A stretch of 50,192 nt of DNA, from assembly GCA_015478645.1 (NCBI GenBank), contig JADMIL010000020.1, forward strand, positions 1 through 50,192, written 5' to 3'. Numbering within the stretch: position 1 is the first letter of the stretch; each line of letters begins with the position of its first letter. This DNA comes from Candidatus Binataceae bacterium. GTDB taxonomy: Bacteria > Desulfobacterota > Binatia > Binatales > Binataceae. Below the pieces are notes generated by a model. That model searched no databases, was not told the origin of the DNA, and saw only the letters and a list, made by a program, of their open reading frames with translations. The position numbers and the translations under genes were made by a program. Below are positions 33,537-41,924 of this stretch, one piece after another.

Positions 33537-34700
33537 ATGAACCAGGAGCGCCTCGTACAGATATTTTTTTTCGGCCTGCTCGCGCTGATCACGTGGCAGC
33601 TCTACCAGGTGCTCGAGCCTTTTCTGATGCCGATTGCGTGGGCGATCCTGCTCGCCTTTCTCGCCCATCCCGCACTGTGCGCGCTCAACCGCCGGGTTCA
33701 CAGCCGCACCACCGCGGCGGTGATCATCACGGTGATCGTCGCGCTCGGCGTGATCCTGCCCGCAATCTGGCTCTCGGCGCGCATCCTGCGCGAAGCACAG
33801 GCGCTGTATTCCTCGCTCGCGACCTTCTCCGCCTCGGGCAGCGTTAGCCACGTCGGCCAGTTGCTGCGCGGCACGACGGTCGGCCAGCATCTCAATCAGT
33901 TGCTCGCGCGCCACGGTATCCGGCTCGACGACGAGATCACCCGGCTGGCGAATCAGGCGGCCAAGCTGACCAGCGCCTACGTGCTCGCGCACGGCAGCTC
34001 GGCGGCGAGCAATCTGGCGGAAATCGTGCTGCACTTCGGCATCGCGCTGCTCACCTTCTTCTATTTGTTGCGCGATGGCGAAGGCTACTACGCCGGGCTG
34101 CGCGCGCTTGCGCCGATGGATGAGCGGGACAAGGCGGCGGTCTTTGAAACCCTGCGCGCGACGCTCTCCTCGGTGATGCGCGGGTTGATGCTGACGGCGG
34201 TGCTCGACGGGATCACGATTGGCCTGGGCTACCTGGTTTGCGGCGTGCCCTATTGGGCCTTTCTGGCGCTGCTCACCGGCGCGGGAGGGCTGTTGCCGCT
34301 GGGCGGCACGGCGGTCGTATGGATCCCGGTGGCGATCTACCTGGGCGTGATGGTCTCGTGGAGCAGCGCGGCGATTCTGGTCGCATGGGCGATGGTGGTG
34401 CTCGCGATCATCGACAATTTCTTCAAGCCGCTCGCGATGCGCCATGGCACCGATCTGCCGACGATCGCGCTATTCTTCGGCCTCGCCGGCGGAATCGAAG
34501 CGTACGGTCCGATCGGGATCTTCGCCGGCCCTGCGGTGTTCGCGATCTTTTCCGCCTTGATCAAGGTCTACCGGCGCACCTACGTATTGGAATTCGATGA
34601 ACCGGCCGGCGCACCGGTTGAGCATGTGCCGGCCACCACGGCGCCGGGCGCGATCCTGAGTCCGCCGTCCGGCCATCCGGTAAGCGAGGAAGAAGCATGA
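33537..34700 (+). CDS. AI-2E/PerM-family transporter-like membrane protein
   Basis: An inner-membrane protein of 387 residues with seven or eight helices. It shows the standard PerM layout: LVQIFFFGLLALITWQLYQVLEPFLMPIAWAILLAFLAHP, a soluble middle region with amphipathic helices, LLTFFYLLRDGE, and the glycine-rich GAGGLLPLGGTAVVWIPVAIYL. The end is typical of the family: IIDNFFKPLAMRHGTDLPTIALFFGLAGGIEAYGPIGIFAGP. Family members have been linked to export of autoinducer-2, or to sodium/proton exchange, in a few species only. The last four bases overlap the SDR start (ATGA), so the two are co-translated. The reason for that pairing is unclear. Confidence 0.87.
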   Translation: MNQERLVQIFFFGLLALITWQLYQVLEPFLMPIAWAILLAFLAHPALCALNRRVHSRTTAAVIITVIVALGVILPAIWLSARILREAQALYSSLATFSASGSVSHVGQLLRGTTVGQHLNQLLARHGIRLDDEITRLANQAAKLTSAYVLAHGSSAASNLAEIVLHFGIALLTFFYLLRDGEGYYAGLRALAPMDERDKAAVFETLRATLSSVMRGLMLTAVLDGITIGLGYLVCGVPYWAFLALLTGAGGLLPLGGTAVVWIPVAIYLGVMVSWSSAAILVAWAMVVLAIIDNFFKPLAMRHGTDLPTIALFFGLAGGIEAYGPIGIFAGPAVFAIFSALIKVYRRTYVLEFDEPAGAPVEHVPATTAPGAILSPPSGHPVSEEEA

Positions 34701-35488
34701 AATACGCAATCGTAACGGGCGGCGCGCGCGGCCTGGGTCTCGGCATCGTGCGCGCGCTGCTGGATGAGGCGGTGGTCGATGAAGTCGCCGTAATCGATCT
34801 GAAGCTGGTGGCGCCGCCCGCCGACCTGGCCGGGCGCGTCCACGGGTTTGCCGGCGACGTGACGAGCGAGGCCGCAATCCATGCGGCGGTCGAGGCGATC
34901 GCCGCCCAGCTCGGACCACATCCCACGGTCCTGTGCAACAATGCCGGCGGCGGCGAGGCCAACTGGTTCGAGAGCGGCACGCGCCAGGAATGGGACGGGG
35001 TTGAAATCTGGCGACGCTACGTCGACCTCAACCTCAATTCGGTCTACCTGGTCAGCAAGGAGGTCGTGCCGCGGATGCGCGCCGGCGGTGCGATCTGCAA
35101 CACCAGTTCGATCGCGGGGCTGCTGGCGACGCCGATCCTCGCCGCGTATGCCGCTGCCAAGGCCGGCGTGATCTCCTATACGCGCACCCTGGCGCTGCAG
35201 CTTGGCCCGCAGGACATCCGCGTCAACGCGGTCGCGCCGGGGCTGATCTATACGAAAATCTGGGAAGAGCTGGGGGCCGCGCTGGGTGGCGGCAAAGATC
35301 GCGCGCGAATGGCGTTTGAAGCCGCCGTGCGCGCGATGGTGCCGCTCGGCCGCGAGCAGACGCCCGACGACATCGGCCGCACGGTTGCCTGGCTCTGTTC
35401 GGACAAGGCGATCAACGTGACCGGCCAGGTGATCGCGATCGACGGCGGAATCATGCTCGGAAAGCTGCCGCTGGCGCGCGGTGAATAA
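34697..35488 (+). CDS. Short-chain dehydrogenase/reductase (classical SDR)
   Basis: An NAD(P)-dependent oxidoreductase of 263 residues. The cofactor motif TGxxxGxG reads TGGARGLGLG at the N-terminus; an acidic residue at the end of beta-2 (AVIDLK) favours NAD(H). NNAGGG follows, the catalytic Ser is in CNTSSIAG, and the Tyr/Lys pair is in YAAAKAGV. INVTGQVIAIDGGIMLG is the usual SDR C-terminus. The segment between the active site and the C-terminus (IWEELGAALGGGKDRARMAFE) is the substrate loop. The substrate is not predictable. It is co-translated with the upstream permease (4-bp overlap). Confidence 0.9.
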   Translation: MKYAIVTGGARGLGLGIVRALLDEAVVDEVAVIDLKLVAPPADLAGRVHGFAGDVTSEAAIHAAVEAIAAQLGPHPTVLCNNAGGGEANWFESGTRQEWDGVEIWRRYVDLNLNSVYLVSKEVVPRMRAGGAICNTSSIAGLLATPILAAYAAAKAGVISYTRTLALQLGPQDIRVNAVAPGLIYTKIWEELGAALGGGKDRARMAFEAAVRAMVPLGREQTPDDIGRTVAWLCSDKAINVTGQVIAIDGGIMLGKLPLARGE

Positions 35489-35601
35489 CGCACGGGGCGC
35501 CCACCCGGAGGCGCTTCGCGCATGCGCCCGGCCGGGCCATTTCCACCGCAGGCACGCGTGCAATCAAGCTCGCCGCCGGTGGCGTCCGCGATCGAAAATG
35601 C

Positions 35602-35635
35602 ACACGGCGCGATCTCGTCGGAGATCGCGCCGTGT
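35602..35635 (-). terminator. Strong hairpin terminator, probably of the cytochrome c gene
   Basis: A perfect 15-bp stem (arms 35602-35616 and 35621-35635, ACACGGCGCGATCTC and its complement) with a four-base loop. On the minus strand it is followed by GCATTTTCG, a short U-tract. It lies 67 bp past the cytochrome stop and 114 bp past the convergent SDR stop, so it may serve both. Confidence 0.75.
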
Positions 35636-35701
35636 CGTTCGTCAGAGTCTTGCAGTGCCCGGCCGCTTCACGGTTGCTCCGCCCAACTCATGAAGTGACG
35701 A

Positions 35702-36175
35702 TTACTGCACCTGGAGCGTCTTGATATACCGGACCAGGCGGTTGATCTTCGCGTTGACCTCTTCCTGGGTCAGCGGCGCGGCGCCCATTGCGGCCTCTTT
35801 TCCGGTGCGCGTCATGAACGCGTCACCCCACAGCGGCATTTCGCGCGTGCCATGACCCGCGGCGGTCTTCGTGCCGTCGATAAAGTCATGCACTTCCGCC
35901 GTCGGGAACACGCCGCCGTTGTTCTTCGACAGCATCGTCAGGTCGGCCGGCTTTTTCTTGAGCGAAGCCGCGACTGGTCCGTCACCCTTCCCGTCCATCC
36001 CATGGCATGACGCGCAATACTGGCGAAACTGCAGCGGCCCCGAGATGATTCGTCCCGAAGGACCCATTGTCGCGCCTCCTTCGGCGCGAGCCACGTTTGA
36101 TGTGAAGCCCACGATAGCGCCGCCCAACACCAAAACGGCTGCCAAGTTCAGGAATCCGAGACGTTTAAGCGCCAT
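35702..36175 (-). CDS. Periplasmic class I c-type cytochrome
   Basis: A mono-heme electron carrier of 157 residues. The N-terminus is a Sec signal peptide (MALKRLGFLNLAAVLVLGGAIVGF..., cleavage probably after VARA). The heme motif CASCH gives C54, C57 and axial H58; M113 in REMPLWGDAF is the likely sixth ligand. GKGDGPVA and LVRYIKTLQ are typical of small cytochromes of the cytochrome-cbb3/diheme-like group. The start ATG is preceded by GGGGGAGGACAA, a strong ribosome site. It is monocistronic with a hairpin terminator; the redox partner is not nearby. Confidence 0.92.
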   Translation of the reverse strand: MALKRLGFLNLAAVLVLGGAIVGFTSNVARAEGGATMGPSGRIISGPLQFRQYCASCHGMDGKGDGPVAASLKKKPADLTMLSKNNGGVFPTAEVHDFIDGTKTAAGHGTREMPLWGDAFMTRTGKEAAMGAAPLTQEEVNAKINRLVRYIKTLQVQ

Positions 36176-36348
36176 TTGTCCTCCCCCACACGGTGAGATT
36201 CTAGGGCGGAATCGTTACCAGTTCTTAACGATCCCGTCAAATGTAATGCAACTCCGAAGCACCTTTATGGCGCTCCGTCCGCCCGCGCGACCTCCAGATG
36301 TCGATAGCGCCCCCGGCGTCGAAACGGTTACACTAAGCCTTATATACC

Positions 36349-37689
36349 GTGGATGTCGAGAAAGAAAACCAGGCGCTGGCGATTGTCGAGCGCCTGCGCA
36401 CGGCCGGTTTCAAGGCCTTTCTGGCCGGCGGATGCGTGCGCGATCGGGTGCTCGGCGTTATGCCGAAAGACTACGACATTGCGACCGACGCGCGGCCCGA
36501 CGCCGTGCAGCGCCTGTTCGACCATACGGTCGCCGTCGGCGCGCGCTTCGGGGTCATCATGGTGGTGCTGGGCGATCACCATTATGAAGTCGCGACCTTC
36601 CGCGCCGATGCCGGCTATCGTGACGGCCGCCATCCCGACGCCGTGCGTTTCGGCACGATCGAAGACGACGTCCAGCGGCGCGATTTCACGATCGGCGGGA
36701 TGTACTTCGATCCTTCCAGCGGGCGCGTGATCGATCTGGTCGGCGGCCTGCGCGATCTGCGCGCCGGGGTCATCCGCGCGATCGGCGACGTCGGCCTGCG
36801 CTTTGCCGAGGACCACCTGCGGATGCTGCGCGCGGTGCGCTTTGCCGCGCGGCTGGACTTCGCGATCGAGCCGGCGACGTGGGCCGCGATACGCCTCAGC
36901 GCTCCCGCGATAGCGCAGATCGCGGCCGAGCGCGTCGGCGAGGAAGTCGTCATGATCATGACCGAAGGCGGCGCGGCGCGCGGCCTCGATCTACTTGCGG
37001 AGAGCGGACTGGCCGCGGTCGTGATGCCCGAAATACTCGATCTGCCGGACTGCGATCAGCCCGCCAACTTCCATCCCGAGGGCAACGTCTGGCGCCATAC
37101 GCGGCTGATGCTCTCGATGCTCGCGCGCGGCTGCAGCGAGACCCTGGCCTTCGGTACGCTGCTCCACGATATCGCCAAGCCGCGCTGCTTTGCGTGCGAT
37201 GCTGGCGGCAAGATGACCTACTACGGCCATACCGATATCGGCGCCGAAATGGCGATCGAGATGATGCGCCGGATGCGCCGCTCGCGCTTCGTGCAGGAGC
37301 GCGTCGCCTACCTGGTGCGCGATCATCTGCGCCTGTGCATGGCGCCGCGGATGCGTCCGGCCACGCTCAAGCGGATGGTCGCCGAGGAGGGTTTCGACGA
37401 ATTGCTCGAGCTCGCGCTGCGCGACGCGCTGGCCTCGAGTTCCTATCTCGGCTTCTATCATCTGTGCCGCCGCGAGCTGGCCGCGATCGGCACGATGGCC
37501 GAGCGTGCGCCGCGCCTGATCGGCGGCGACGATCTGATCGCGATGGGCTTCGTGCCAGGCCCCGCCTTCAAAACGATCCTGCGCGAAGTCGATGACCTGC
37601 GGCTCGACGGCGCGATCGCCACGCGCGAGCAGGCGCTCGACTACGTGCGCGACCATCATCCGGCGCCTGCTGCCGCCGCGCGCAACTGA
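36349..37689 (+). CDS. CCA tRNA nucleotidyltransferase / poly(A) polymerase family with HD domain
   Basis: Adds or repairs the CCA end of tRNAs, or adds A-tails; the family cannot be split safely by eye. The 446 residues contain the nucleotidyltransferase motif FLAGGCVRDRVLGVMPKDYDIAT with the DYD metal ligands. VRFGTIEDDVQRRDFTIGGMYFDP, a family signature, comes next, then IRAIGDVGLRFAEDHLRMLRAVRFAARLDF. From about 260 an HD domain is readable (FGTLLHDIAKP). The start is GTG 36349 with no ribosome site; TATATA just upstream is too close to act as its -10 unless initiation is further down. It is 13 bp upstream of the transporter ATPase and probably co-transcribed with it. Confidence 0.9.
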   Translation: MDVEKENQALAIVERLRTAGFKAFLAGGCVRDRVLGVMPKDYDIATDARPDAVQRLFDHTVAVGARFGVIMVVLGDHHYEVATFRADAGYRDGRHPDAVRFGTIEDDVQRRDFTIGGMYFDPSSGRVIDLVGGLRDLRAGVIRAIGDVGLRFAEDHLRMLRAVRFAARLDFAIEPATWAAIRLSAPAIAQIAAERVGEEVVMIMTEGGAARGLDLLAESGLAAVVMPEILDLPDCDQPANFHPEGNVWRHTRLMLSMLARGCSETLAFGTLLHDIAKPRCFACDAGGKMTYYGHTDIGAEMAIEMMRRMRRSRFVQERVAYLVRDHLRLCMAPRMRPATLKRMVAEEGFDELLELALRDALASSSYLGFYHLCRRELAAIGTMAERAPRLIGGDDLIAMGFVPGPAFKTILREVDDLRLDGAIATREQALDYVRDHHPAPAAAARN

Positions 37690-37702
37690 TCGGATTCGAT
37701 CG

Positions 37703-39268
37703 GTGCTCGAAGCTCGCGGCATAACCCGGCGCTTCGCCCGCACGCTCGCCCTCGACGCGGTCGATTTCCACGCGCGGGGCGGCGAAATCCATGCGTTGGT
37801 CGGCGAGAACGGCGCCGGCAAAAGCACGCTGATCAATATCTTCGCGGGCCGCCTCAAGCCCGACGCGGGCCTCGTCACGATCGCCGGTGAACCGCTCGCC
37901 GCCGGTTCGGCAATTCGCGCGCGCCGCGCCGGCGTTGCCGCGGTCTATCAGAGTCCGATGCTGTTCGAGCGGATGACATGGGAGGAAAATCTCGCGCTCG
38001 GCGGTTTCGGCGCGGGCGCGGGCGCGCGTGATCCGCGCGCCGTGGCGGACCGTGCGGCGGCGCTCGCCCGGGAGCTCGGCTTCGTCCTGCCGCCGGCCGG
38101 CGCGACGCTCGAGCGCCGCTCGGTGGCCGATCGCGTGCGGCTCGAGATTATTCGCGCGCTCGGCGGCGATCCGCGCGTGCTGATTCTCGACGAGCCGACC
38201 GGCCTGCTCGCGCCCGGCGAGCTGGCCGCCTTTCTCGCGATGTTGCGGCGGCTGCGCAGCGCCGGGCGCGCGGTGGTGATCGTCACCCATAAGCTGGCCG
38301 AGGCGATCGCGGTCGCCGATCGGGTCACCGTGCTGCGCCGCGGCCGCCGGGTGGCCGAATGCCTCACCGCCGCGACCGACGCCGCGGAGCTGGCGCGCCT
38401 GATGCTCGGCGATCTCGTCCGTGCGCCGCGGGCGAGGCCGGCCGCCGATCCGCGCATCAACGATCTGGCTATCGCCGATCCGGGTACCACCGATCCGCCT
38501 GCCATGGTGCCCGCCCTGACGGTCGAAGCGATTACGCTCGACGATGGCGCGCGCCGCCTGCTCGACGCGATCGGCTTCACCCTGAGAGCGGGTGAGATCG
38601 TCGGCGTCGCCGGAGTCGACGGCAACGGCCAGGCCGAACTGATCGAGGTGCTCGCGGGGATGCGCACGCCGGGCGCGGGGCGCATCGTGATGAGTCGCGC
38701 GGACCGCGATGCGTCGCCCGGCGGCGCGGCGCGGAGCGCTTCGCGATCCGGCGGCGGCCTCGCCGTGATTGCGCAAAATCGTGACAGCGACGGCCTGATC
38801 CTCGATATGACGCTGTGGGAAAATATCCTGCTGGCGGGCCCTGTACGCACGCGCTTTACCCGCCGCGGATGGCTTCAGCGCTCGCGTGCCGCCGAATTCT
38901 GCGGCGAACTGCTCGAGCGCTTTCAGATTCGCACCACCACCGGTCCGGCCGGCCTGGCCGGCGCACTCTCGGGCGGTAATCGCCAGCGCCTGGCGGTCGC
39001 GCGCGCGATGGCCGGCGCGCCGCGCGTGATCGTCGCGCACGATATCGGCCGCGGCCTCGATCTGCGTGCGGCCGCGGCGGTGCGCCAGATGCTTCGCGAG
39101 TTCGCCGCCGCGGGCGGCGCCGTAATGCTGATTTCGGGCGACCTCGATGAACTCCTCGAGCTGTGCGGCCGGCTCTTCGTCCTGAGCGGTGGCCGCCTGA
39201 TCGAGACCGCCGCGGGTGATCGCGATCCGGCGCGGCTGGGCCTGCTGATGGCCGGGGCGGCGCCGTGA
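37703..39268 (+). CDS. ABC transporter ATPase with two nucleotide-binding domains (nucleoside/BMP type)
   Basis: Energises the two permeases encoded directly downstream; this family (NupO/BmpB-like) imports purine nucleosides. In 521 residues, domain 1 has Walker A GENGAGKST, Walker B VLILDEPTG and switch His in VIVTHK. Its signature, usually LSVGxxQRVEI, is degenerate (RRSVADRVRLEI). Domain 2 has GVDGNGQAEL in the Walker A place, which is normal for the family, a full signature LSGGNRQRLAVARAM and IGRGLD. The start GTG 37703 begins the conserved VLEARGITRRF; the frame upstream overlaps the CCA gene and is not real. A BMP-type binding lipoprotein, normally part of the operon, is absent here. 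Confidence 0.9.
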   Translation: MLEARGITRRFARTLALDAVDFHARGGEIHALVGENGAGKSTLINIFAGRLKPDAGLVTIAGEPLAAGSAIRARRAGVAAVYQSPMLFERMTWEENLALGGFGAGAGARDPRAVADRAAALARELGFVLPPAGATLERRSVADRVRLEIIRALGGDPRVLILDEPTGLLAPGELAAFLAMLRRLRSAGRAVVIVTHKLAEAIAVADRVTVLRRGRRVAECLTAATDAAELARLMLGDLVRAPRARPAADPRINDLAIADPGTTDPPAMVPALTVEAITLDDGARRLLDAIGFTLRAGEIVGVAGVDGNGQAELIEVLAGMRTPGAGRIVMSRADRDASPGGAARSASRSGGGLAVIAQNRDSDGLILDMTLWENILLAGPVRTRFTRRGWLQRSRAAEFCGELLERFQIRTTTGPAGLAGALSGGNRQRLAVARAMAGAPRVIVAHDIGRGLDLRAAAAVRQMLREFAAAGGAVMLISGDLDELLELCGRLFVLSGGRLIETAAGDRDPARLGLLMAGAAP

Positions 39269-40431
39269 ACGCGCCGCGACGCGCGCCGGCGCGCGGTGGA
39301 TCCGCGCTCGCGCGCGTCGCCACTGCGCTGCGCCCGGTCGGCGCGTTGATGCTGTTTGCCGTGGTCATCGGGATCGTGCTGGCGCTGGTCCTGCTGACGC
39401 TCGGCGCGTCGCCGGTCGCGGTCTTCGCCGATCTGTGGCGGGGCGCCTTTGGCGATTGGCTCGCGTTCACCGATACGCTGGTCAAGTCGACCCCGCTCAT
39501 CTTCACCGGCCTGGCGGTTGCCGTCGCCTTTCAGGGTGCGCTGTGGAATATCGGCGCCGAGGGGCAATTGCTGATCGGTGCGCTGGCCGCCGGCGCGATC
39601 GGTCCGGCGCTCGGCGGATGGCCGCACGGCGCCGCGATCGTCGCGATGATCGCGGCGGGCGCATGCGGCGGCGCGCTGTGGGGCGCGATCGCCGGCGGGC
39701 TGCGCGCGCGGCGCGACGTGAACGAAGTTATCAGCACGATCATGCTCAACTTCGTCGCCGCGCAAATTCTGAGCTTCGCCGTCCACGGCCCGCTGATGGA
39801 GGCCTCGGGCGCGTTTCCGGCCAGCCCGCCGATCGCCGCCGCCGCGACCTTCGGCGTCTACCTGGCGCCGAGCCGCCTGAATCTCGGGATGTTGCTCGCG
39901 GGCGGACTCGCGGTCGCCTGCTACCTGGGGCTGTTCCATACGGCGGCCGGCTTTCAATTGCGCGCGATCGGCCGCAACCGGCGGGCCAGCGCCTTTTTTG
40001 GTCTCCCAATCGCGCGGATGACGATCGGTACGCTCGCCCTGGCCGGTGCGATCGCCGGGGTGGGCGGCGCGGTCCAGGTCTCCGCGATTACCCATCGGCT
40101 GTACGAAACGCTCTCGCCCGGATGGGGTTACGAGGCGATCGCGGTGGCGCTGGTCGCGCGCCTCAATCCGCTCGCGATCGTCCCGGCGGCGGTGCTCTTC
40201 GGCGCGCTCGATAACGGCTCGCAGGCGATGCAGCGCGCGGCCGGGGTCTCGCCCGAACTGGTCTACGTGATCCAGGCGCTGGTTATCCTGACGCTGCTCG
40301 CCTTCGACGCGTCGGCCACCGGCGCGCTGCGCGCCGCGATCCTGGGCGCACCCGCCGCCGGTCCGGATGACGACGTGCCGCCGCCTGCCGCGCTGCCATC
40401 CTCCGCGTCCCTTGCCACCCGCGATGCTTGA
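39265..40431 (+). CDS. ABC transporter permease, first nucleoside-type subunit
   Basis: An inner-membrane permease of the branched-chain/BMP superfamily, 388 residues with about nine helices. It carries the family stretch STPLIFTGLAVAVAFQ-G-LWNIGAEGQLLIGALAA, the cytosolic coupling region LRARRDVNEVISTIMLNFVA, FQLRAIGRNRRASAFFGLPI and GWGYEAIAVALVARLNPLAI. The start GTG overlaps the ATPase stop by 4 bp and its own end overlaps the second permease by 8 bp, so all three are translated together. The NxxEVISTIMLN motif separates this subunit from the smaller partner. Confidence 0.92.
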   Translation: MNAPRRAPARGGSALARVATALRPVGALMLFAVVIGIVLALVLLTLGASPVAVFADLWRGAFGDWLAFTDTLVKSTPLIFTGLAVAVAFQGALWNIGAEGQLLIGALAAGAIGPALGGWPHGAAIVAMIAAGACGGALWGAIAGGLRARRDVNEVISTIMLNFVAAQILSFAVHGPLMEASGAFPASPPIAAAATFGVYLAPSRLNLGMLLAGGLAVACYLGLFHTAAGFQLRAIGRNRRASAFFGLPIARMTIGTLALAGAIAGVGGAVQVSAITHRLYETLSPGWGYEAIAVALVARLNPLAIVPAAVLFGALDNGSQAMQRAAGVSPELVYVIQALVILTLLAFDASATGALRAAILGAPAAGPDDDVPPPAALPSSASLATRDA

Positions 40432-41335
40432 AGCGTTTCTCAGCTCGGCGGTCGCGATGGCCGCGCCGATTCTGCTCGCCGCGCTCGGCGAACTGATCGT
40501 CGAGCAGGGTGGTGTGGTCAATATCGGGATCGAGGGCGCGATGCTGTGCGGCGCCTTTTTCGGCCTGACCGCGACCTGGTTGAGCGGCAGCCTGGCGCTC
40601 GGCCTGGCCGCCGCGATCGGCGCGGCGGTCGCGCTCAACGCGCTGTTCGCGCTGGTGGTGGTCAATCTCGCGGTCAACCAGGTGGTCGCCGGTACCGCGA
40701 TCGATATGCTCGCGCTCGGCCTGACCGGCATCTGCTACCGGCGGATTTTCGGCGTCACCGGCCGCGCCCTGACGATCACGCCGATGCGCCCGCTGGCGCT
40801 CGGCCCGCTCGCGCGTATCCCGATCGTCGGCCCGGCGCTGTTCGACCAGAACGCGCTCGTCTACCTCGCCTTCGCGCTGGTGCCGATGGTCGGCGCGCTC
40901 ATCTGGCGCACCCGCTTCGGCCTGGAACTGCGCGCGGCGGGCGAACGGCCCGAAGCGGCCGACGCGCTTGGGCTGGGGGTCTATCGCCTGCGCTGGCAAG
41001 CCCTGCTGATGGCGGGAGTGCTGAGCGGCCTTGCGGGAGCCTATTTGACGCTGGCCTACGCCAATACCTTCGTCGAAGGAATGTCGGCCGGGCGCGGCTA
41101 CGTCGCGCTGTCGGTGGTGATCGTCGGCCGCTGGCGGGCCTGGGGTGTCGCCGCCGCGGCGCTATTGTTTGGCGCCGCGATGGCGCTGCAATTCGGCCTG
41201 CAGGCCTTCGGTACGGCGGTGCCCTATCAGCTTTTTCTCGCGCTGCCCTATGCGCTGACAATCGTGATGCTGGCGATGGTCGGCGGGCAGGCGCAAGCGC
41301 CGAGCGCGCTCGGCGAGCCCTACGCGCGCCTCTGA
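40424..41335 (+). CDS. ABC transporter permease, second nucleoside-type subunit
   Basis: The partner permease, 303 residues. Its signature is LGELIVEQGGVVNIGIEGAML, followed by NQVVAGTAIDMLALGLTGICYR, FGLELRAAGERPEAADALGL and FVEGMSAGRGYVALSVVIVGRW. All are typical of the NupQ/BmpD-like subunit. It ends in FLALPYALTIVMLAMVGG. ATG 40424 lies inside the end of the first permease gene. A substrate of purine nucleoside type is known for studied family members; the exact one here is not predictable. Confidence 0.92.
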   Translation: MLEAFLSSAVAMAAPILLAALGELIVEQGGVVNIGIEGAMLCGAFFGLTATWLSGSLALGLAAAIGAAVALNALFALVVVNLAVNQVVAGTAIDMLALGLTGICYRRIFGVTGRALTITPMRPLALGPLARIPIVGPALFDQNALVYLAFALVPMVGALIWRTRFGLELRAAGERPEAADALGLGVYRLRWQALLMAGVLSGLAGAYLTLAYANTFVEGMSAGRGYVALSVVIVGRWRAWGVAAAALLFGAAMALQFGLQAFGTAVPYQLFLALPYALTIVMLAMVGGQAQAPSALGEPYARL

Positions 41336-41409
41336 CGCGCGGCGCGGTTGCCTTGCGGCGGCGAATTGCATCGGCGGGCGGGCGAAGTCTACTATCGAAT
41401 CCGAAGCCT

Positions 41410-41679
41410 ATGCGCGACGGCCCCCAACGAACCTCCGCCTTTCCCACCGCCCATTGTGCGGCGTGCCAACGCGTCGTCCTGACCCACGTGATCTACGAGA
41501 ATGACGCCGGGCAGCGCCGTTGCGTGCATTGCGACGGTCCGGTCGGCGTCGATCTGCGCTGGATCAGCGCCGGTGCGCTCGAGGCCGAGGGCTACTACTT
41601 CGGCCCTCCGCCCGCCGCCGAGGACGCCGCCGGCGGATGCACCACCGGCTGCGGCACCTGCGCCACCCGCCGCCATTAG
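41410..41679 (+). CDS. Small Cys-rich protein, putative zinc-ribbon
   Basis: An 89-residue protein I do not recognise. Two CxxC knuckles (C16-C19 in HCAACQ and C38-C41 in CVHC) are spaced as in a zinc ribbon. They are followed by DGPVGVDLRWISAGALEAEGYYFGP and a second cysteine group at the C-terminus, C77-x3-C81-x2-C84. Such an arrangement could bind one zinc and a second metal, but no function is claimed. It begins 74 bp after the transporter operon. Its TAG stop is formed by the TTAG border of a palindromic repeat element. Codon use matches the high-G+C neighbours. Confidence 0.7.
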   Translation: MRDGPQRTSAFPTAHCAACQRVVLTHVIYENDAGQRRCVHCDGPVGVDLRWISAGALEAEGYYFGPPPAAEDAAGGCTTGCGTCATRRH

Positions 41680-41791
41680 GGAATCTCCGCACAAGTTAGG
41701 TTGTCATTCTGAGCGCAGCGAAGAATCCCGGATCCGGGACCCATGCGCTGCGCTCAGGGTGACACCAGAGCCTGGTGCGGAGGTTCCCTAG
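41676..41791 (+). repeat. Palindromic MITE-like element, copy B1 (116 bp)
   Basis: Left border TTAG then GGGAATCTCCGCACAAG; right end GTGCGGAGGTTCCCTAG. The centre CCCGGATCCGGG is a perfect palindrome, with arms TCATTCTGAGCGCAGCGAAG and GCGCTGCGCTCAGGGTGA. Same orientation as copy C, opposite to A and D. The left TTAG contains the stop of the Cys-rich gene; the right CTAG is shared with copy B2. Confidence 0.9.
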
Positions 41792-41906
41792 GGAACCTCC
41801 GCACAAATCGGGTTGTCGTTCTGAACGGAGGCCGCGACTGCGGAATCCCCGGGATTCTGCGCCAGGCTCCGAATTTCAGAGGGGGCGTCGTCCAGAGGTT
41901 GATTCT
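41788..41906 (+). repeat. Degenerate MITE-like element, copy B2
   Basis: Starts at the same CTAG that ends B1, with GGGAACCTCCGCACAA then GTTGTCGTTCTGAACG and the centre CCCCGGGA. The second arm has decayed to GCCAGGCTCCGAATTTC ... CCAGAGGTT. A clearly older copy abutting a fresher one. Confidence 0.75.
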
Positions 41907-41924
41907 TTCGGTCGCCCGGCCGGC

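Noticed and set aside
36341-36346. TATATA as -10 box of the CCA-adding enzyme gene
   Set aside because: It ends two bases before the GTG start, so transcription from it would begin inside the gene; no -35 lies at the right distance.
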